Assembly (NCBI GenBank): GCA_964567745.1
Contig: CAZMNY010000021.1
Span: 1 to 64,000, forward strand
DNA: 64,000 nt
From: CAZMNY01 sp964567745
GTDB lineage: Bacteria > Planctomycetota > Planctomycetia > Pirellulales > Pirellulaceae
Direction of reading: 5' to 3'
Part shown: positions 35,038-43,978 of the stretch, piece by piece
Layout: every line of letters starts with the position of its first letter
How positions within the stretch are numbered: position 1 is the first letter of the stretch
Notes under the pieces: generated by a model
The model's database searches: none
Seen by the model: only the letters and a program-made list of their open reading frames with translations
Told to the model about the DNA's origin: nothing
Made by a program: the position numbers and the translations under genes

Positions 35038-36846
35038 TTAGTCCTTGTCCTCTCGCTTCATCGCGAATTCCATCCAGTGGAAACCCGTCTCGGTGTTGGT
35101 GACGATCGTGCCTGTCGGCGCGAAGTACTTTGCCAAGACGTCGAATGGAGGCAATTCGTTCTTGTCGAGAGCTCGGTGAAGCGCCGAAAACAGCGGGTTG
35201 TCGCCGGCATCGGAAAGCAGCTGCTTGGTCGCATCCGAACGCGCCGCCTCGTAGACAGAGCGAAGACCTTCCTCGGGGCGTGCAAAAGCCATCATGCCTA
35301 GCAACTCGCCGTGCGTATGGTCTTCAATCTTGCTGGCGATCTCCAAGTAGTCTTCCGATTCCGAGAGCGACGCGCCCGCCTTGCCCTTCGTTTTGACCAC
35401 TTCTTTGAGAAGTTGTTCGCTGTCCATATAGGCGACGTAATCGTCGAAGAAAGCGAGCAGCGGTTCGGGCACGCGAAGGATTTCCGTGTCAAATCCTTCT
35501 GGTGCCGTTTGTTGTCGCCCGCCGCCGATTGGGACTCGGAAGTACTCGACGCCGCCGAACGATTTCTTTTCAGCAGGAATGTTGAATTTCTCGATCAGTT
35601 TCTCGATCGTCGCCTTGACCGCCTTCTCGTCTTTCACTTTGAATCCAACAAAGGTGCACTGGCTATTGAATCTTGCCGGCTTTTGAATCCAGGTAAACAG
35701 CGTCGCTCGGCCAGTCAGTTGGTCGAGAATTTCGGCTTTGAAATCGATGCCGGTCTGATCGTTAATGCGGCGTTTGATTTCGGCCCCGAGCGCGCCTTCT
35801 TCCTGGCGGATCTCAGAGAAGATTCGATCAGCTTCTTTGTAGGTCTGCTCCAGGTCCCAGTTGACTGTCACATAGCTCGCTGTGGATGCGGGAACAAATT
35901 TCTCGGGCGTCGTTTCGCCTTCGGAGAATGCGACCATCTTGACGAGCCCTTTGCGAGGGTTGTCGAGCAAGACGTGCATCTGGTTAATCGTTTCGAATTC
36001 GGCCTCGGGCCGCATGATCAGGCTGCCGCCGATGCCTCGAACGCCATTGAGCCCAAGCGGATCGAGGAAGGCCATGGCTGCGGCCGCCGAGAAGTTGCCG
36101 CGCGTCGCCTGCTTGGCCAGCGAGATTGGATCGACGAACCAAGTGATCTGAGGACGCTCGCCTTGGATGCCGGCGCACCGTTTCATGATGGCCGTGAAAT
36201 GAGGATTCTCAGCAAACGTTTTGACGTCTTTCGCTTTGCCCGACCAAACGCCGATAATTTGCTTGGCCAAATCGAGGTCGTTCGATACGACAAGCGCGCC
36301 GTCCCGATCAAAAATAATGACTCGCTCGGCGTTCGGGCGTTTGAGAACCGTCACGAGCGTATCTTCTACTGTGACGGTCTCCATTCCACCACCCCGGTTC
36401 TCAATGCGGCCAATGATTCGGTCGATCAGCTTTTCCGCTGTTTCCAAGTTCTCGTTGACTTGGATAATGCTCACAAAAGCCGGCACTCCCTGATCGGCGC
36501 CGACGAGAGCCAAGCACATTTCGCCTTGCGGAATCGAGAGGATATCGTCGAGCGGCAGACCGACCTCGTCTTCAATGGCGCTAAAGGCGTCCGAGGCGGA
36601 GCTGTAGAGGTCTTTAATGAACGGGCTGACTTTCGGGTCGTTAAACATCCGACCGATGCCCGACTCCTTGAATGCTGCGACAAGGTCCTTGGTGTCGTGG
36701 ACCCGGGCGTAGGCCAAGGTGCTCTGTGGGAGCAGTTTCGGGGCCGTAGGCCGTTCCGCTCGTGCCTGGGAAGGAATTGCGGTCAGCGAGGTAAGAGCCG
36801 ACAAGGCAAGCAGGGAAGCGAATAGGGACCGTGCGATAAGGCGCAT
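35038..36846 (-). CDS. DUF3352-like exported protein
   Basis: 602 residues, with TAGGAG ten bases before the ATG. The signal peptide covers residues 1-30 (cleavage after ARA). The mature part is an alpha/beta protein repeating patterns such as LPQSTLAYARVHDTKDLVAA, FSAIEDEVGLPLDDILSIP, DRDGALVVSNDLDLAKQII and YVTVNWDLEQTYKEAD, which fit DUF3352-like periplasmic proteins common and multiple in planctomycetes. No catalytic motif was seen and the function is unknown. It is a single gene between convergent and divergent neighbours. Confidence 0.7.
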   Translation of the reverse strand: MRLIARSLFASLLALSALTSLTAIPSQARAERPTAPKLLPQSTLAYARVHDTKDLVAAFKESGIGRMFNDPKVSPFIKDLYSSASDAFSAIEDEVGLPLDDILSIPQGEMCLALVGADQGVPAFVSIIQVNENLETAEKLIDRIIGRIENRGGGMETVTVEDTLVTVLKRPNAERVIIFDRDGALVVSNDLDLAKQIIGVWSGKAKDVKTFAENPHFTAIMKRCAGIQGERPQITWFVDPISLAKQATRGNFSAAAAMAFLDPLGLNGVRGIGGSLIMRPEAEFETINQMHVLLDNPRKGLVKMVAFSEGETTPEKFVPASTASYVTVNWDLEQTYKEADRIFSEIRQEEGALGAEIKRRINDQTGIDFKAEILDQLTGRATLFTWIQKPARFNSQCTFVGFKVKDEKAVKATIEKLIEKFNIPAEKKSFGGVEYFRVPIGGGRQQTAPEGFDTEILRVPEPLLAFFDDYVAYMDSEQLLKEVVKTKGKAGASLSESEDYLEIASKIEDHTHGELLGMMAFARPEEGLRSVYEAARSDATKQLLSDAGDNPLFSALHRALDKNELPPFDVLAKYFAPTGTIVTNTETGFHWMEFAMKREDKD

Positions 36847-37245
36847 CGTGGCGAAACTCCTAGTAGAGTGTCCGTTGAAATGGAACGAGGTGGAAACCTG
36901 GCAGGAAAGCTCGGCGACTCGGTGAAAAACGCCGGTATTCGCTGTTATATGAGACTACCCCCAGGCAACAGGTTGGGTTTCATTATGATTCGTCCTCTCA
37001 CGGCAATCTTTGCCGGTGCAGGGCGACTTTGACAAGAATGTCAAGAAAACCGAATCTCCAGCAGGACTGGGCGGTCGGATCGCTTGCCTGTGGGGTTAGA
37101 TTCGACCAAAATAGCCTAGACGCCCCCGCATAACCGGTCCTAATACTGCTCGGCTGGTGTCGAGGCCCGTTGCGAGACGAAGTAACCTGGAGCGGATGCC
37201 GCATCGTCCAACCTTATCGCGTCCATCGTGTACTGGAGTTTGAGC
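36847..37245. other. 399-bp divergent intergenic region
   Basis: Holds the promoters of the DUF3352-like gene (minus) and the BON gene (plus). TTGACAAGAATGTCAA at about 37030 is a small dyad whose left half matches a -35 box, but the -10 position 17 bases on (GAATCT) is poor. No gene or RNA is recognised. Confidence 0.3.
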
Positions 37246-37935
37246 ATGAGCCGAACATTCTTGACTACGGCCTTTGTCGCCGCAATCGCTTTTTGCGGTT
37301 CGTCCGCATTGGCTCAAAACAACTCACAAGCCAACACGAACGTCCAGGGCACAGGCGGCGCGACGTTGAGTAGCCGTTTCGATTCGGACGCAAGCCGATT
37401 CACGGGCGGCAGCACAACGGAATCGGGCGTGGTTGGCACGGGTTCGACGCAGGCTGGCTTGAACACCGTGACCAACGGCGGCGCGGGTGGCCGCGGCGGC
37501 GGGCTGGTCAGCTTCGGCGGCGGGCTGGGCGGCTTCGGCGGAGGCCTTGGCGGCTTCGGTGGTCGAGGCGGCTTCGGCGGATTTGGCGGCGGCTTTGGGC
37601 AACAAGGTCAGCAAGGACAACAGGGGCAGACTCAAATCCGAACCCGCATGGTGCTCGGTTTTCTTCCCACGATTCCCGTCACACGCGTCGTCGCCACTCG
37701 ATGCCAAGAGCGAGTGAACGGAAGCAAGCGAATCAATCGCGTAAGTTCGATCAGCGTTGTAATGGAAGGCCAAACTGCTGTCCTTGAGGGGACAGTTGGC
37801 TCGGAGCACGACCGTAAGCTGGTTGGCCGTATTGTGTCGTTTGAGCCTGGTGTCCGCTCGGTTGAGAATCGGCTAAACGTCGGTGCCGTTCCCGAAGAGT
37901 TGCCAGCGACGCCGTCGCTTGATGCCGGCCGTTAG
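37246..37935 (+). CDS. Exported Gly-rich BON-domain protein
   Basis: 229 residues from ATG 37246 (TGGAG seven bases upstream). The signal peptide is 1-23 (ALA cleavage). Residues about 75-130 are a low-complexity Gly/Phe linker (GGLGGFGG repeats, then QQGQQGQ). Residues about 160-215 are a BON domain (SISVVMEGQTAVLEGTVGS ... SVENRLNV), a periplasmic or membrane-binding module. The BON part is the conserved portion, which argues the 3' end is real although it overlaps the convergent lipoprotein gene by 185 bp. Function unknown; likely envelope-associated. Confidence 0.72.
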   Translation: MSRTFLTTAFVAAIAFCGSSALAQNNSQANTNVQGTGGATLSSRFDSDASRFTGGSTTESGVVGTGSTQAGLNTVTNGGAGGRGGGLVSFGGGLGGFGGGLGGFGGRGGFGGFGGGFGQQGQQGQQGQTQIRTRMVLGFLPTIPVTRVVATRCQERVNGSKRINRVSSISVVMEGQTAVLEGTVGSEHDRKLVGRIVSFEPGVRSVENRLNVGAVPEELPATPSLDAGR

Positions 37936-39022
37936 TCGGAATGACTGCTTGTCCAATTGCGCCATTAGACGACTGAGATAGTCGATTTGGCGCGTGGGCG
38001 CCTCTTTTGATCGCTTGTCCGATCGTCACGTTGACTGCGTTTCGCCCAACGTTGCGGCCCTGCACGGGCCGCTGCAACTGTCCCTGGCCAGAGCGCGTCT
38101 GCTGACGCCGTTGCAGTTGGCTCACTTGCGACGACTGACTCTGCTTCATTTGCTGTACCGGAGCTTGCTGCAGCTGAGGCGTTGGATTCGACACGGTGGG
38201 CGGTGTGATCGCCTTTGGCGCCAGTTGCTCCAGTCGTTTCTTTTGATAATCAAGGATCATCTGATCGGCCACGTTGCGGACTCGATTGGCCCGTTTCGAT
38301 AGGCTCTTCATACTACCGATGGGTGCGTTTCGCATAGCCGACGGCATTCGAAACGTGCTGACTCGGCGACCACTGGGATGTGTTTCCCCGGTGTTGAGGG
38401 CTGACGATTCCGTGTGGCTTGCACGCTGAACTCCATCTCCGGTAACCCAAGTATCCTTGCGCTGGTGTCGCGGTCCAACGAAACCACGTTGTTCTTGCTC
38501 AGTCAACGAATTCTGGCCAGGAAGCACATGCTTGCTTGCGGCGCTGCGGATGACTTTGGCGGTGCTGGTTTTGAATACGGGATAGAGCGAGATTTGCTTT
38601 TGCGGGTTCCCCAGTTCATCCCAGGGGAGGAAAATGCTGTACGAGGCACCGATATCACTTTCACCAAAATGGTGGGTCATCTGTTCGGCGGTGAACACGA
38701 ATTTCTTATCGGGCACCGACGTCATGTTGCCGTCTTGAAAGGCGTCGTCGAAGCCGTAGCAAACCAGCTCGCCGTCGACAGAAATGGGCCGGCTGTTCTT
38801 GTCGTAGAAGAAGATCCGCCCGCCGAACCCGCGCGTGGGCCTTTGCCCTGGCGCAGTGTAGAGCGTCTCATTCCAAATCGTGATCATCGTTTCCGGTTCG
38901 ATGTACTTGCTGGGATCTTTCTCCGTCTTCGGCGAACTCCACGGCAAGGATTGGTTGAGGTCCATCGCATTGCAACCGAGCGAGATGGCGGCAATTGCGG
39001 CCAGAAAGCAGCAGCGAGTCAT
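37751..39022 (-). CDS. Lipoprotein with Gln-rich C-terminal half
   Basis: 423 residues from ATG 39022 (AAGGA nine bases upstream). The signal sequence ends in the lipobox ISLGC (about residues 14-18). Residues about 30-165 are a compact domain (PETMITIWNETLYTAPGQ, GFGGRIFFYD, MTHHFGESDIGASYSIF) that resembles other planctomycete secreted proteins of unknown function. The C-terminal half is Gln/Ser/Arg-rich low complexity. Its last 62 codons are antisense to the BON domain of the convergent gene. The secretin gene lies upstream on the same strand, separated by a terminator, so a shared pathway is possible but not shown. Confidence 0.65.
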   Translation of the reverse strand: MTRCCFLAAIAAISLGCNAMDLNQSLPWSSPKTEKDPSKYIEPETMITIWNETLYTAPGQRPTRGFGGRIFFYDKNSRPISVDGELVCYGFDDAFQDGNMTSVPDKKFVFTAEQMTHHFGESDIGASYSIFLPWDELGNPQKQISLYPVFKTSTAKVIRSAASKHVLPGQNSLTEQEQRGFVGPRHQRKDTWVTGDGVQRASHTESSALNTGETHPSGRRVSTFRMPSAMRNAPIGSMKSLSKRANRVRNVADQMILDYQKKRLEQLAPKAITPPTVSNPTPQLQQAPVQQMKQSQSSQVSQLQRRQQTRSGQGQLQRPVQGRNVGRNAVNVTIGQAIKRGAHAPNRLSQSSNGAIGQAVIPTNGRHQATASLATLRERHRRLADSQPSGHQAQTTQYGQPAYGRAPSQLSPQGQQFGLPLQR

Positions 39023-39184
39023 AACGTTCATCCTTGCGTTATCTGTGATGTGCGGTGCGAATCGAGTGCGTTGTCGGAATCCATTCCAATTCAAGGCACT
39101 AACCCGAAAGAACCACAGTCATCCGCTCATTTCCGTTTGTGGTCGTCGACAGCAGTGCTCGCGCCGGCAAGCAAATTTAGAAAG

Positions 39185-39215
39185 CGTCGAGACGCCAGCC
39201 CTGGGCGTCTCGACG
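39185..39215 (-). terminator. Terminator hairpin after secretin
   Basis: CGTCGAGACGCC and GGCGTCTCGACG are perfect 12-bp complements around AGCCCTG, 45 bases past the secretin stop. Leftwards it is followed by TTTCTAAATTT, a modest U-rich tract. Confidence 0.75.
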
Positions 39216-39259
39216 ATCTCAGCCTCTTCAACAATAGCCCCGTTTTCTCGACAACGTTG

Positions 39260-42200
39260 TTAACGCCAAACCACGGGTTGGTTGGAGTTGACGCGTTGTT
39301 GTGAAGTCTGGTCGTATCCCGTTTGCGGACCTACCGGTTGGGTCGCACCTTGATCGTTGCGAGTTCCAAAGGATTGGTATGTGCCGCGCGCCGGGGTTCG
39401 GCCGGTTGAGGTTTGAGAAGTCGTCTGCCGCCCTGAGTAGTCCGGCTGCTGTCGGTAGTTGCCCCAAGCCGGCTGGCCCTGAGTCGGCTGGCCCTGAGTC
39501 GGCTGGCCTTCCGAAGCCTGTTGGGCAGGTTGCTGCACGGAGAATCGTGGGAAGTTGCCATTGAGTTCACGCCGTAGTCCGGGCGCGATCGTACCGTTTC
39601 GAGGCGCGCTCTGCGTGTGTGACGCGGGCCGCACCGAGCGAGATTGTTCGAACCGTGCTGACGGGTCGTGAACTGCTGGAGTCGGTTCCGAGCCGTTGCT
39701 AATGGGCTTCATCGACTGTTGCGGTTCGATGAACGGCCGATTGCCTTGGGCATTCGGATCGACGAACGGGCGAGCCGGAATCGTCTCTTCCGGCGACACG
39801 AACGGTCGGCCCATGTCTTCTCGACGAACCGGGTTGGGCGATTCGTGAAGCATTCCGGGATCGCCGTCGGGGAAGATGACGGGGCACTCTTTCGGCGACC
39901 AGACGCCGGGACGTCCCGGGCTGAGGCCGACGTTGCCGTGGATCTCCACGACATCGGCGAGGCACCAACTCATTCGCTCCGACTCAGTGGCGTTGATCCA
40001 ATCGACCTGCTCATCTTCGCCGGAGTAGACGATGTGAGGGGTGAGGAAGATCAACAGTTCTTTTCGTTCTTCCGCGTGTTGGTCGAACCGGAACATGCGG
40101 CCGAGGATCGGAATCGAGGAAAGGAACGGCACGCCGCGGTAAGCGTCGATGCGTTCTTTCGTAATCAAACCGCTGAACACAATTGTCTGTCCGTCACGAG
40201 CCGAGAGGGTCGTGATGGCAGTCGTGTCCGCGTAGATTGGCGAGTTGATCGTGGTTCCGTCCGAGACGCCGATTGGAATACCAGCGGCGACATCACCGAC
40301 GGACGACTTGGCAACTTCCAAGTCCATCACGATCAGGCCGTCGGGCGTCACTCGAGGAATCACGCCTAGGCTGAGGCCGACATCGTCTAGCGTTGTCGAA
40401 CTGGTCGTGCCCGAGGCGGTTTGTGAAATGTCGGTAACTCGCGGAACCCGCTGTCCCACGAGAATCGATGCAGGAACATTGTGCATCGTCATGATCTGCG
40501 GGCGACTGAGAACCTGCATTCGAGACGACGATTCCAAAGCGCGAATCAACACGCTAATCGACTCGTTACTGGCGCTCAAGACCATGCCCGGGAAGCCGGC
40601 TGCCGCACTGTTGCGGCCGACGCCCAACGCCGAGAAGCCTTGTCCGCCCAACACGCCTCGCGAAGCCAAGGCAACCACGTCGGTCGCATTGGGTAGATTC
40701 GACGGGACGAAGTTGTAACCGATCGGAGTGGCCAGTCCGCGGTCGAATAGGAACGAGTCCTGGATGCCGACCTCGGCACCGGTCTCTTCACGCTCGTTCA
40801 AGTCGACTTCTGCGATGACAACTTGGATCATCACCATCGGCGGTCGTCGATCGAGGTCGGCGATCACGTCGGAGATCATGTCGAACAGTTCCGGCGTGGC
40901 CGAGACGAGCAGGCTATTGGTGTTGATTTCTGGTTGCACGAACACTTGTCGATCCAAGAATTCTCGCTGACCGATGGTCGAGATCTGCTGGTTGACTTGT
41001 GTTTGCTCAAGCTGCAATTGCTGGTTGAGAATGTTGGTCAGGGCCGTTGCGACGGCTTCCGATCCCGCGTTGTTCAGGCGATAAACTTGAGTTCGTCGAC
41101 CGCGCGAGTTGTCCTCGTCCAAGCGAATCAAGAGACCTTCAACGATTTCCAAGTCTGCAGCGGAACCCGACGCGATGATGCTGTTGGATCGAGCTTCCGG
41201 CGTGAACCTAAGCGGGATCAACGAGCTTTCGCCAGCGGTCTGCTGGTTGACTTGATTCTGGCCGCCGAATGCGCCAAGCGTTTGCCTGAAGGCACCAGCC
41301 TGTCCGGCCGTGACTTCGAGGCCGAACAGTTCTTGCAGCATCAACGTGAGGTTCGTGGCGTCGCCGTGAAGAACTTCGAACACCTTGATTTGGGATTCGG
41401 CTTCCGGCGAGCTATCGAGTTCATTAATGAGGGCTTGAATCATGGCCATCGCTCGCGATGGAGCTCGGACGACCAGCGAGTTCGTGTTGGCGTCCGCCGT
41501 GATCGTGACTTCGGACGTGAGCCCCGTTGACTCCTCGATCGTCTTGCCCGTTCCATCGACTCGAACAAACGTCACGTTGGCTCTGGGTTGGTCGTCCGTA
41601 TTCTGAGCACCCTGTCCGCCCGGTCCGCCAGGCTGGCCGCCCGTCGTTGCTGCTTCGGCGCCGATCGCGGCGGAAAGCGTGGCTTGTAGGGTATCAGCGA
41701 GAGCGTTCTTCAACGGGAAGACTCGCACCTCGATCTGAGTCAGTGTGTCGAGTGTATCGAGATGCTTGAGCAAGTCTTCAATCTCTTGCATGTCGCGAGG
41801 ACCAGCTTGGACGATGATCGAGTTACTGCGGAAGTCAGCGATTACGTTGACTCGAGTATCGAGCGTGACCGAATCGTCCGCAGGCGGCGTTGTCGCGTTT
41901 TCTTGGCTGTACAGCTGCTGAATTTCGTCAGCGGCCGTGGTGGCGTTCATATGCTTGAGTTGGAAAACCTTCACCAACGTTTGCGGCGCGACCGGTTTGT
42001 CGAGCTTGACGATGAGGTTCTTGACGATGGCGACGTTTTCTTCTCGGCCAATAATTAGCAAAGCGTTTGGTTTGCCCAACGCGGTGATACTGACCGGACC
42101 CTGTCGAGGTTCAAAGATCTCTTCGTAAATCGGATTGATCAGGTCAGCCAATGCTTGGCTGGTGACATGCGTTAGAGGCTGGACCTCGACTTCGGGTTTC

Positions 42201-43348
42201 GTCTGGTCCGCAGTCGCAGCGATTTCGGCGATTATCTTCTTGACCTTCTCAACGTCGCGGCGATGACCTTTGACGATGATGATTCCCAATTCAGGAACAA
42301 ACTGCAATTCGACGTCGCCGATCAGCCCGGAGTCTTCCTCTTCGGTTTGGCCCGGGGCATTGGGATCAGCAGGTTGGTTTTGGTCTTGGCGAAAGATCAT
42401 TGACACCAATTCGCTGCCTTGCGTCCGGTTTGTGGCGACTCCCAGGGCCGTCACGGCTTTGCCTTGTGCGGTCGCAAGCGCGGCATTGCGAAGAATGCCA
42501 ACAACCTGTCGAATCGTCGATGGTTCGGCTCGACCCAGCGGAAGAAGCGCCGAAGCACGGTCTTTGCTTTGGACAGAGTCGAGGCCATTGATAACTTGGA
42601 GCCAGTAGACGGTCATGCCGGCTGGGCCGTTGACGAATACGGTATTCGTGCGGCGGTCGACTTGCATGACGACCTGTTCGCCGCTGAGTCGCGGCGCTCG
42701 GATTTGCGTGCGCTGGCTGGACGCGTCGACTCGCAACTGAATGTCTTCACCCCAAAGGTTCTTGATGCGGCCTTCAAAGTCCTGCCAGGTGATGTTTTTC
42801 AACTGGTGATTCGTTTGCGTTGCCGGGTCTGGGTGGTTCGCAAGTTGCGGACCGATCGGGCTGGTGTTGTTAAGAAACGGCGCGACCTTCTCGTGCAGCT
42901 CGGGCGGCGCGACGACGAGCAGTTGCCCTGTGCGATTGTCGGTGGCGATTCGCACCGACGGCTCGTTGGCGAACTTCACTCGCAGTTGATCAGCGACTCG
43001 GTCGAGCAAATGTCCGTTGACTGGATAGGCCTTAACGACCGGAGCGGATCGCTTCGGGGGGATGGTCGCTGGACGATCCAACACTTCCACCATCTTATTG
43101 GCGATTCGAATCTTTTCGATATCGCCTCGGACCAGTACGCGGTTGGACCGTTGGTCGACCAACACTTCCACGTCTTGGCCCTGCTCGCCAAGCATAGCGC
43201 GAAGTTTTGGCGCGACCTCACCAGCCTGAGCGTTGCGCAATTGGAAACTACGAGAACTGTTAATTGGACTCTGTGCATTGACTTGCCAAGTGGCTGCAAT
43301 AGCCACCGTCAGCAGGCCGGCTACGGTCCAGACCCAAATCTTTTTCAT
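39260..43348 (-). CDS. Secretin (GspD/PilQ-like) with about nine N-type domains
   Basis: 1362 residues from ATG 43348. The signal peptide is 1-26. Between residues 30 and 830, nine repeats of the KH-like secretin N-domain pattern can be counted, each ending in a hydrophobic strand plus helix (e.g. LVRGDIEKIRIANKMVEVLD, IIVQAGPRDMQEIEDLLKHL, LLVSATPELFDMISDVIADL). The secretin barrel follows at about 830-1110: VVIAEVDLNEREETG, then SRPQIMTMHNVPASILVGQR, then VPFLSSIPILGRMFR and ELLIFLTPHIV. The last 250 residues are Pro/Gln-rich. GspD usually has four N-domains. It forms an outer-membrane multimeric channel for type II-like secretion or pili; no other Gsp/Pil gene is in the window. The longer frame to 43399 lacks a signal. 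Confidence 0.9.
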   Translation of the reverse strand: MKKIWVWTVAGLLTVAIAATWQVNAQSPINSSRSFQLRNAQAGEVAPKLRAMLGEQGQDVEVLVDQRSNRVLVRGDIEKIRIANKMVEVLDRPATIPPKRSAPVVKAYPVNGHLLDRVADQLRVKFANEPSVRIATDNRTGQLLVVAPPELHEKVAPFLNNTSPIGPQLANHPDPATQTNHQLKNITWQDFEGRIKNLWGEDIQLRVDASSQRTQIRAPRLSGEQVVMQVDRRTNTVFVNGPAGMTVYWLQVINGLDSVQSKDRASALLPLGRAEPSTIRQVVGILRNAALATAQGKAVTALGVATNRTQGSELVSMIFRQDQNQPADPNAPGQTEEEDSGLIGDVELQFVPELGIIIVKGHRRDVEKVKKIIAEIAATADQTKPEVEVQPLTHVTSQALADLINPIYEEIFEPRQGPVSITALGKPNALLIIGREENVAIVKNLIVKLDKPVAPQTLVKVFQLKHMNATTAADEIQQLYSQENATTPPADDSVTLDTRVNVIADFRSNSIIVQAGPRDMQEIEDLLKHLDTLDTLTQIEVRVFPLKNALADTLQATLSAAIGAEAATTGGQPGGPGGQGAQNTDDQPRANVTFVRVDGTGKTIEESTGLTSEVTITADANTNSLVVRAPSRAMAMIQALINELDSSPEAESQIKVFEVLHGDATNLTLMLQELFGLEVTAGQAGAFRQTLGAFGGQNQVNQQTAGESSLIPLRFTPEARSNSIIASGSAADLEIVEGLLIRLDEDNSRGRRTQVYRLNNAGSEAVATALTNILNQQLQLEQTQVNQQISTIGQREFLDRQVFVQPEINTNSLLVSATPELFDMISDVIADLDRRPPMVMIQVVIAEVDLNEREETGAEVGIQDSFLFDRGLATPIGYNFVPSNLPNATDVVALASRGVLGGQGFSALGVGRNSAAAGFPGMVLSASNESISVLIRALESSSRMQVLSRPQIMTMHNVPASILVGQRVPRVTDISQTASGTTSSTTLDDVGLSLGVIPRVTPDGLIVMDLEVAKSSVGDVAAGIPIGVSDGTTINSPIYADTTAITTLSARDGQTIVFSGLITKERIDAYRGVPFLSSIPILGRMFRFDQHAEERKELLIFLTPHIVYSGEDEQVDWINATESERMSWCLADVVEIHGNVGLSPGRPGVWSPKECPVIFPDGDPGMLHESPNPVRREDMGRPFVSPEETIPARPFVDPNAQGNRPFIEPQQSMKPISNGSEPTPAVHDPSARFEQSRSVRPASHTQSAPRNGTIAPGLRRELNGNFPRFSVQQPAQQASEGQPTQGQPTQGQPAWGNYRQQPDYSGRQTTSQTSTGRTPARGTYQSFGTRNDQGATQPVGPQTGYDQTSQQRVNSNQPVVWR

Positions 43349-43597
43349 CCTACAATTCCCCCAAAGGAAGCAGCGCGCAGGGTCAGCGTGACGAGGCATC
43401 GATAGCGCAGTTTGTTCCGCTCAGGTGAATTAATCGGTACGATCGGGCAGACCGCTTCAGCAATTGTCATCCGCAGATCACGATAAAAGGGAAGATCTGG
43501 GCTAACTTGGGAAGAGTGAGCAAACTCTAACGGCAAGGCGCGACGAGCCGTTAGATTTCGCCGTTTCGGACGGCTAGGCCAATTGCCTACTCGCCGC
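43349..43597. other. Spacer upstream of secretin
   Basis: 249 bp between the secretin start and the small ORF; no gene seen. The leader directly before the secretin ATG carries GGGGGAATTGTAGG. Confidence 0.3.
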
Positions 43598-43816
43598 TCA
43601 GCGGTGCCAAGATGGGTGGTAACGGCATTTAATTGGATGAAGCTGACAGTCCAAAGCGAGTCCTTTGTCTTCGACCACCTGATATCGAAACCGACGTTCC
43701 ATCACACAGCCGGACCGCTTCTGGCCGAAGGCGTTTTCATAGGGAACCGGCAGTCGATGATCGCTGCCACTTTGATTCATTTCAAAGTGAATATTCGCCT
43801 TTGCCCTGACCGTCAT
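43598..43816 (-). CDS. Small ORF, 72 aa, unknown
   Basis: A 72-residue frame whose ATG at 43816 has a strong SD (GGGAGGA, spaced about five bases). It is a polar, His/Arg/Cys-containing protein without membrane segment or recognised motif. It sits on the same strand between the RND pump and the secretin genes, with a 15-bp inverted repeat just upstream. The SD is the main reason to keep it; composition alone is not decisive. Confidence 0.35.
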   Translation of the reverse strand: MTVRAKANIHFEMNQSGSDHRLPVPYENAFGQKRSGCVMERRFRYQVVEDKGLALDCQLHPIKCRYHPSWHR

Positions 43817-43844
43817 CGTTTCCTCCCGAGCGCGCCCTTTCAGT

Positions 43845-43905
43845 GTCCCCTCTCCCGCGACCAAACTCGGCTAGAAGTCATCACTTCACGCGCGGGAGAG
43901 GGGAC
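43845..43905. repeat. Perfect 15-bp inverted repeat
   Basis: GTCCCCTCTCCCGCG (43845-43859) is exactly complementary to CGCGGGAGAGGGGAC (43891-43905), with a 31-base loop. It lies 74 bases beyond the RND gene stop and could be its terminator or a dispersed element; there is no U-run. Confidence 0.8.
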
Positions 43906-43978
43906 GCGTTAGAGAATGCTTTGAACAATCACACGACGAGCGCTGACGTCGTTTTATGCCCAAGACAGTCGAGCGTTG

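Noticed and set aside
35311..36825. 504-residue antisense frame over the DUF3352-like gene
   Set aside because: The minus strand has SD, signal peptide and repeat pattern; the plus frame is Arg/Phe-rich shadow.
37030..37070. Sigma-70 promoter starting with TTGACA
   Set aside because: The -35 match is perfect, but the -10 candidate 17 bases away fits poorly, so it was not listed as a promoter.
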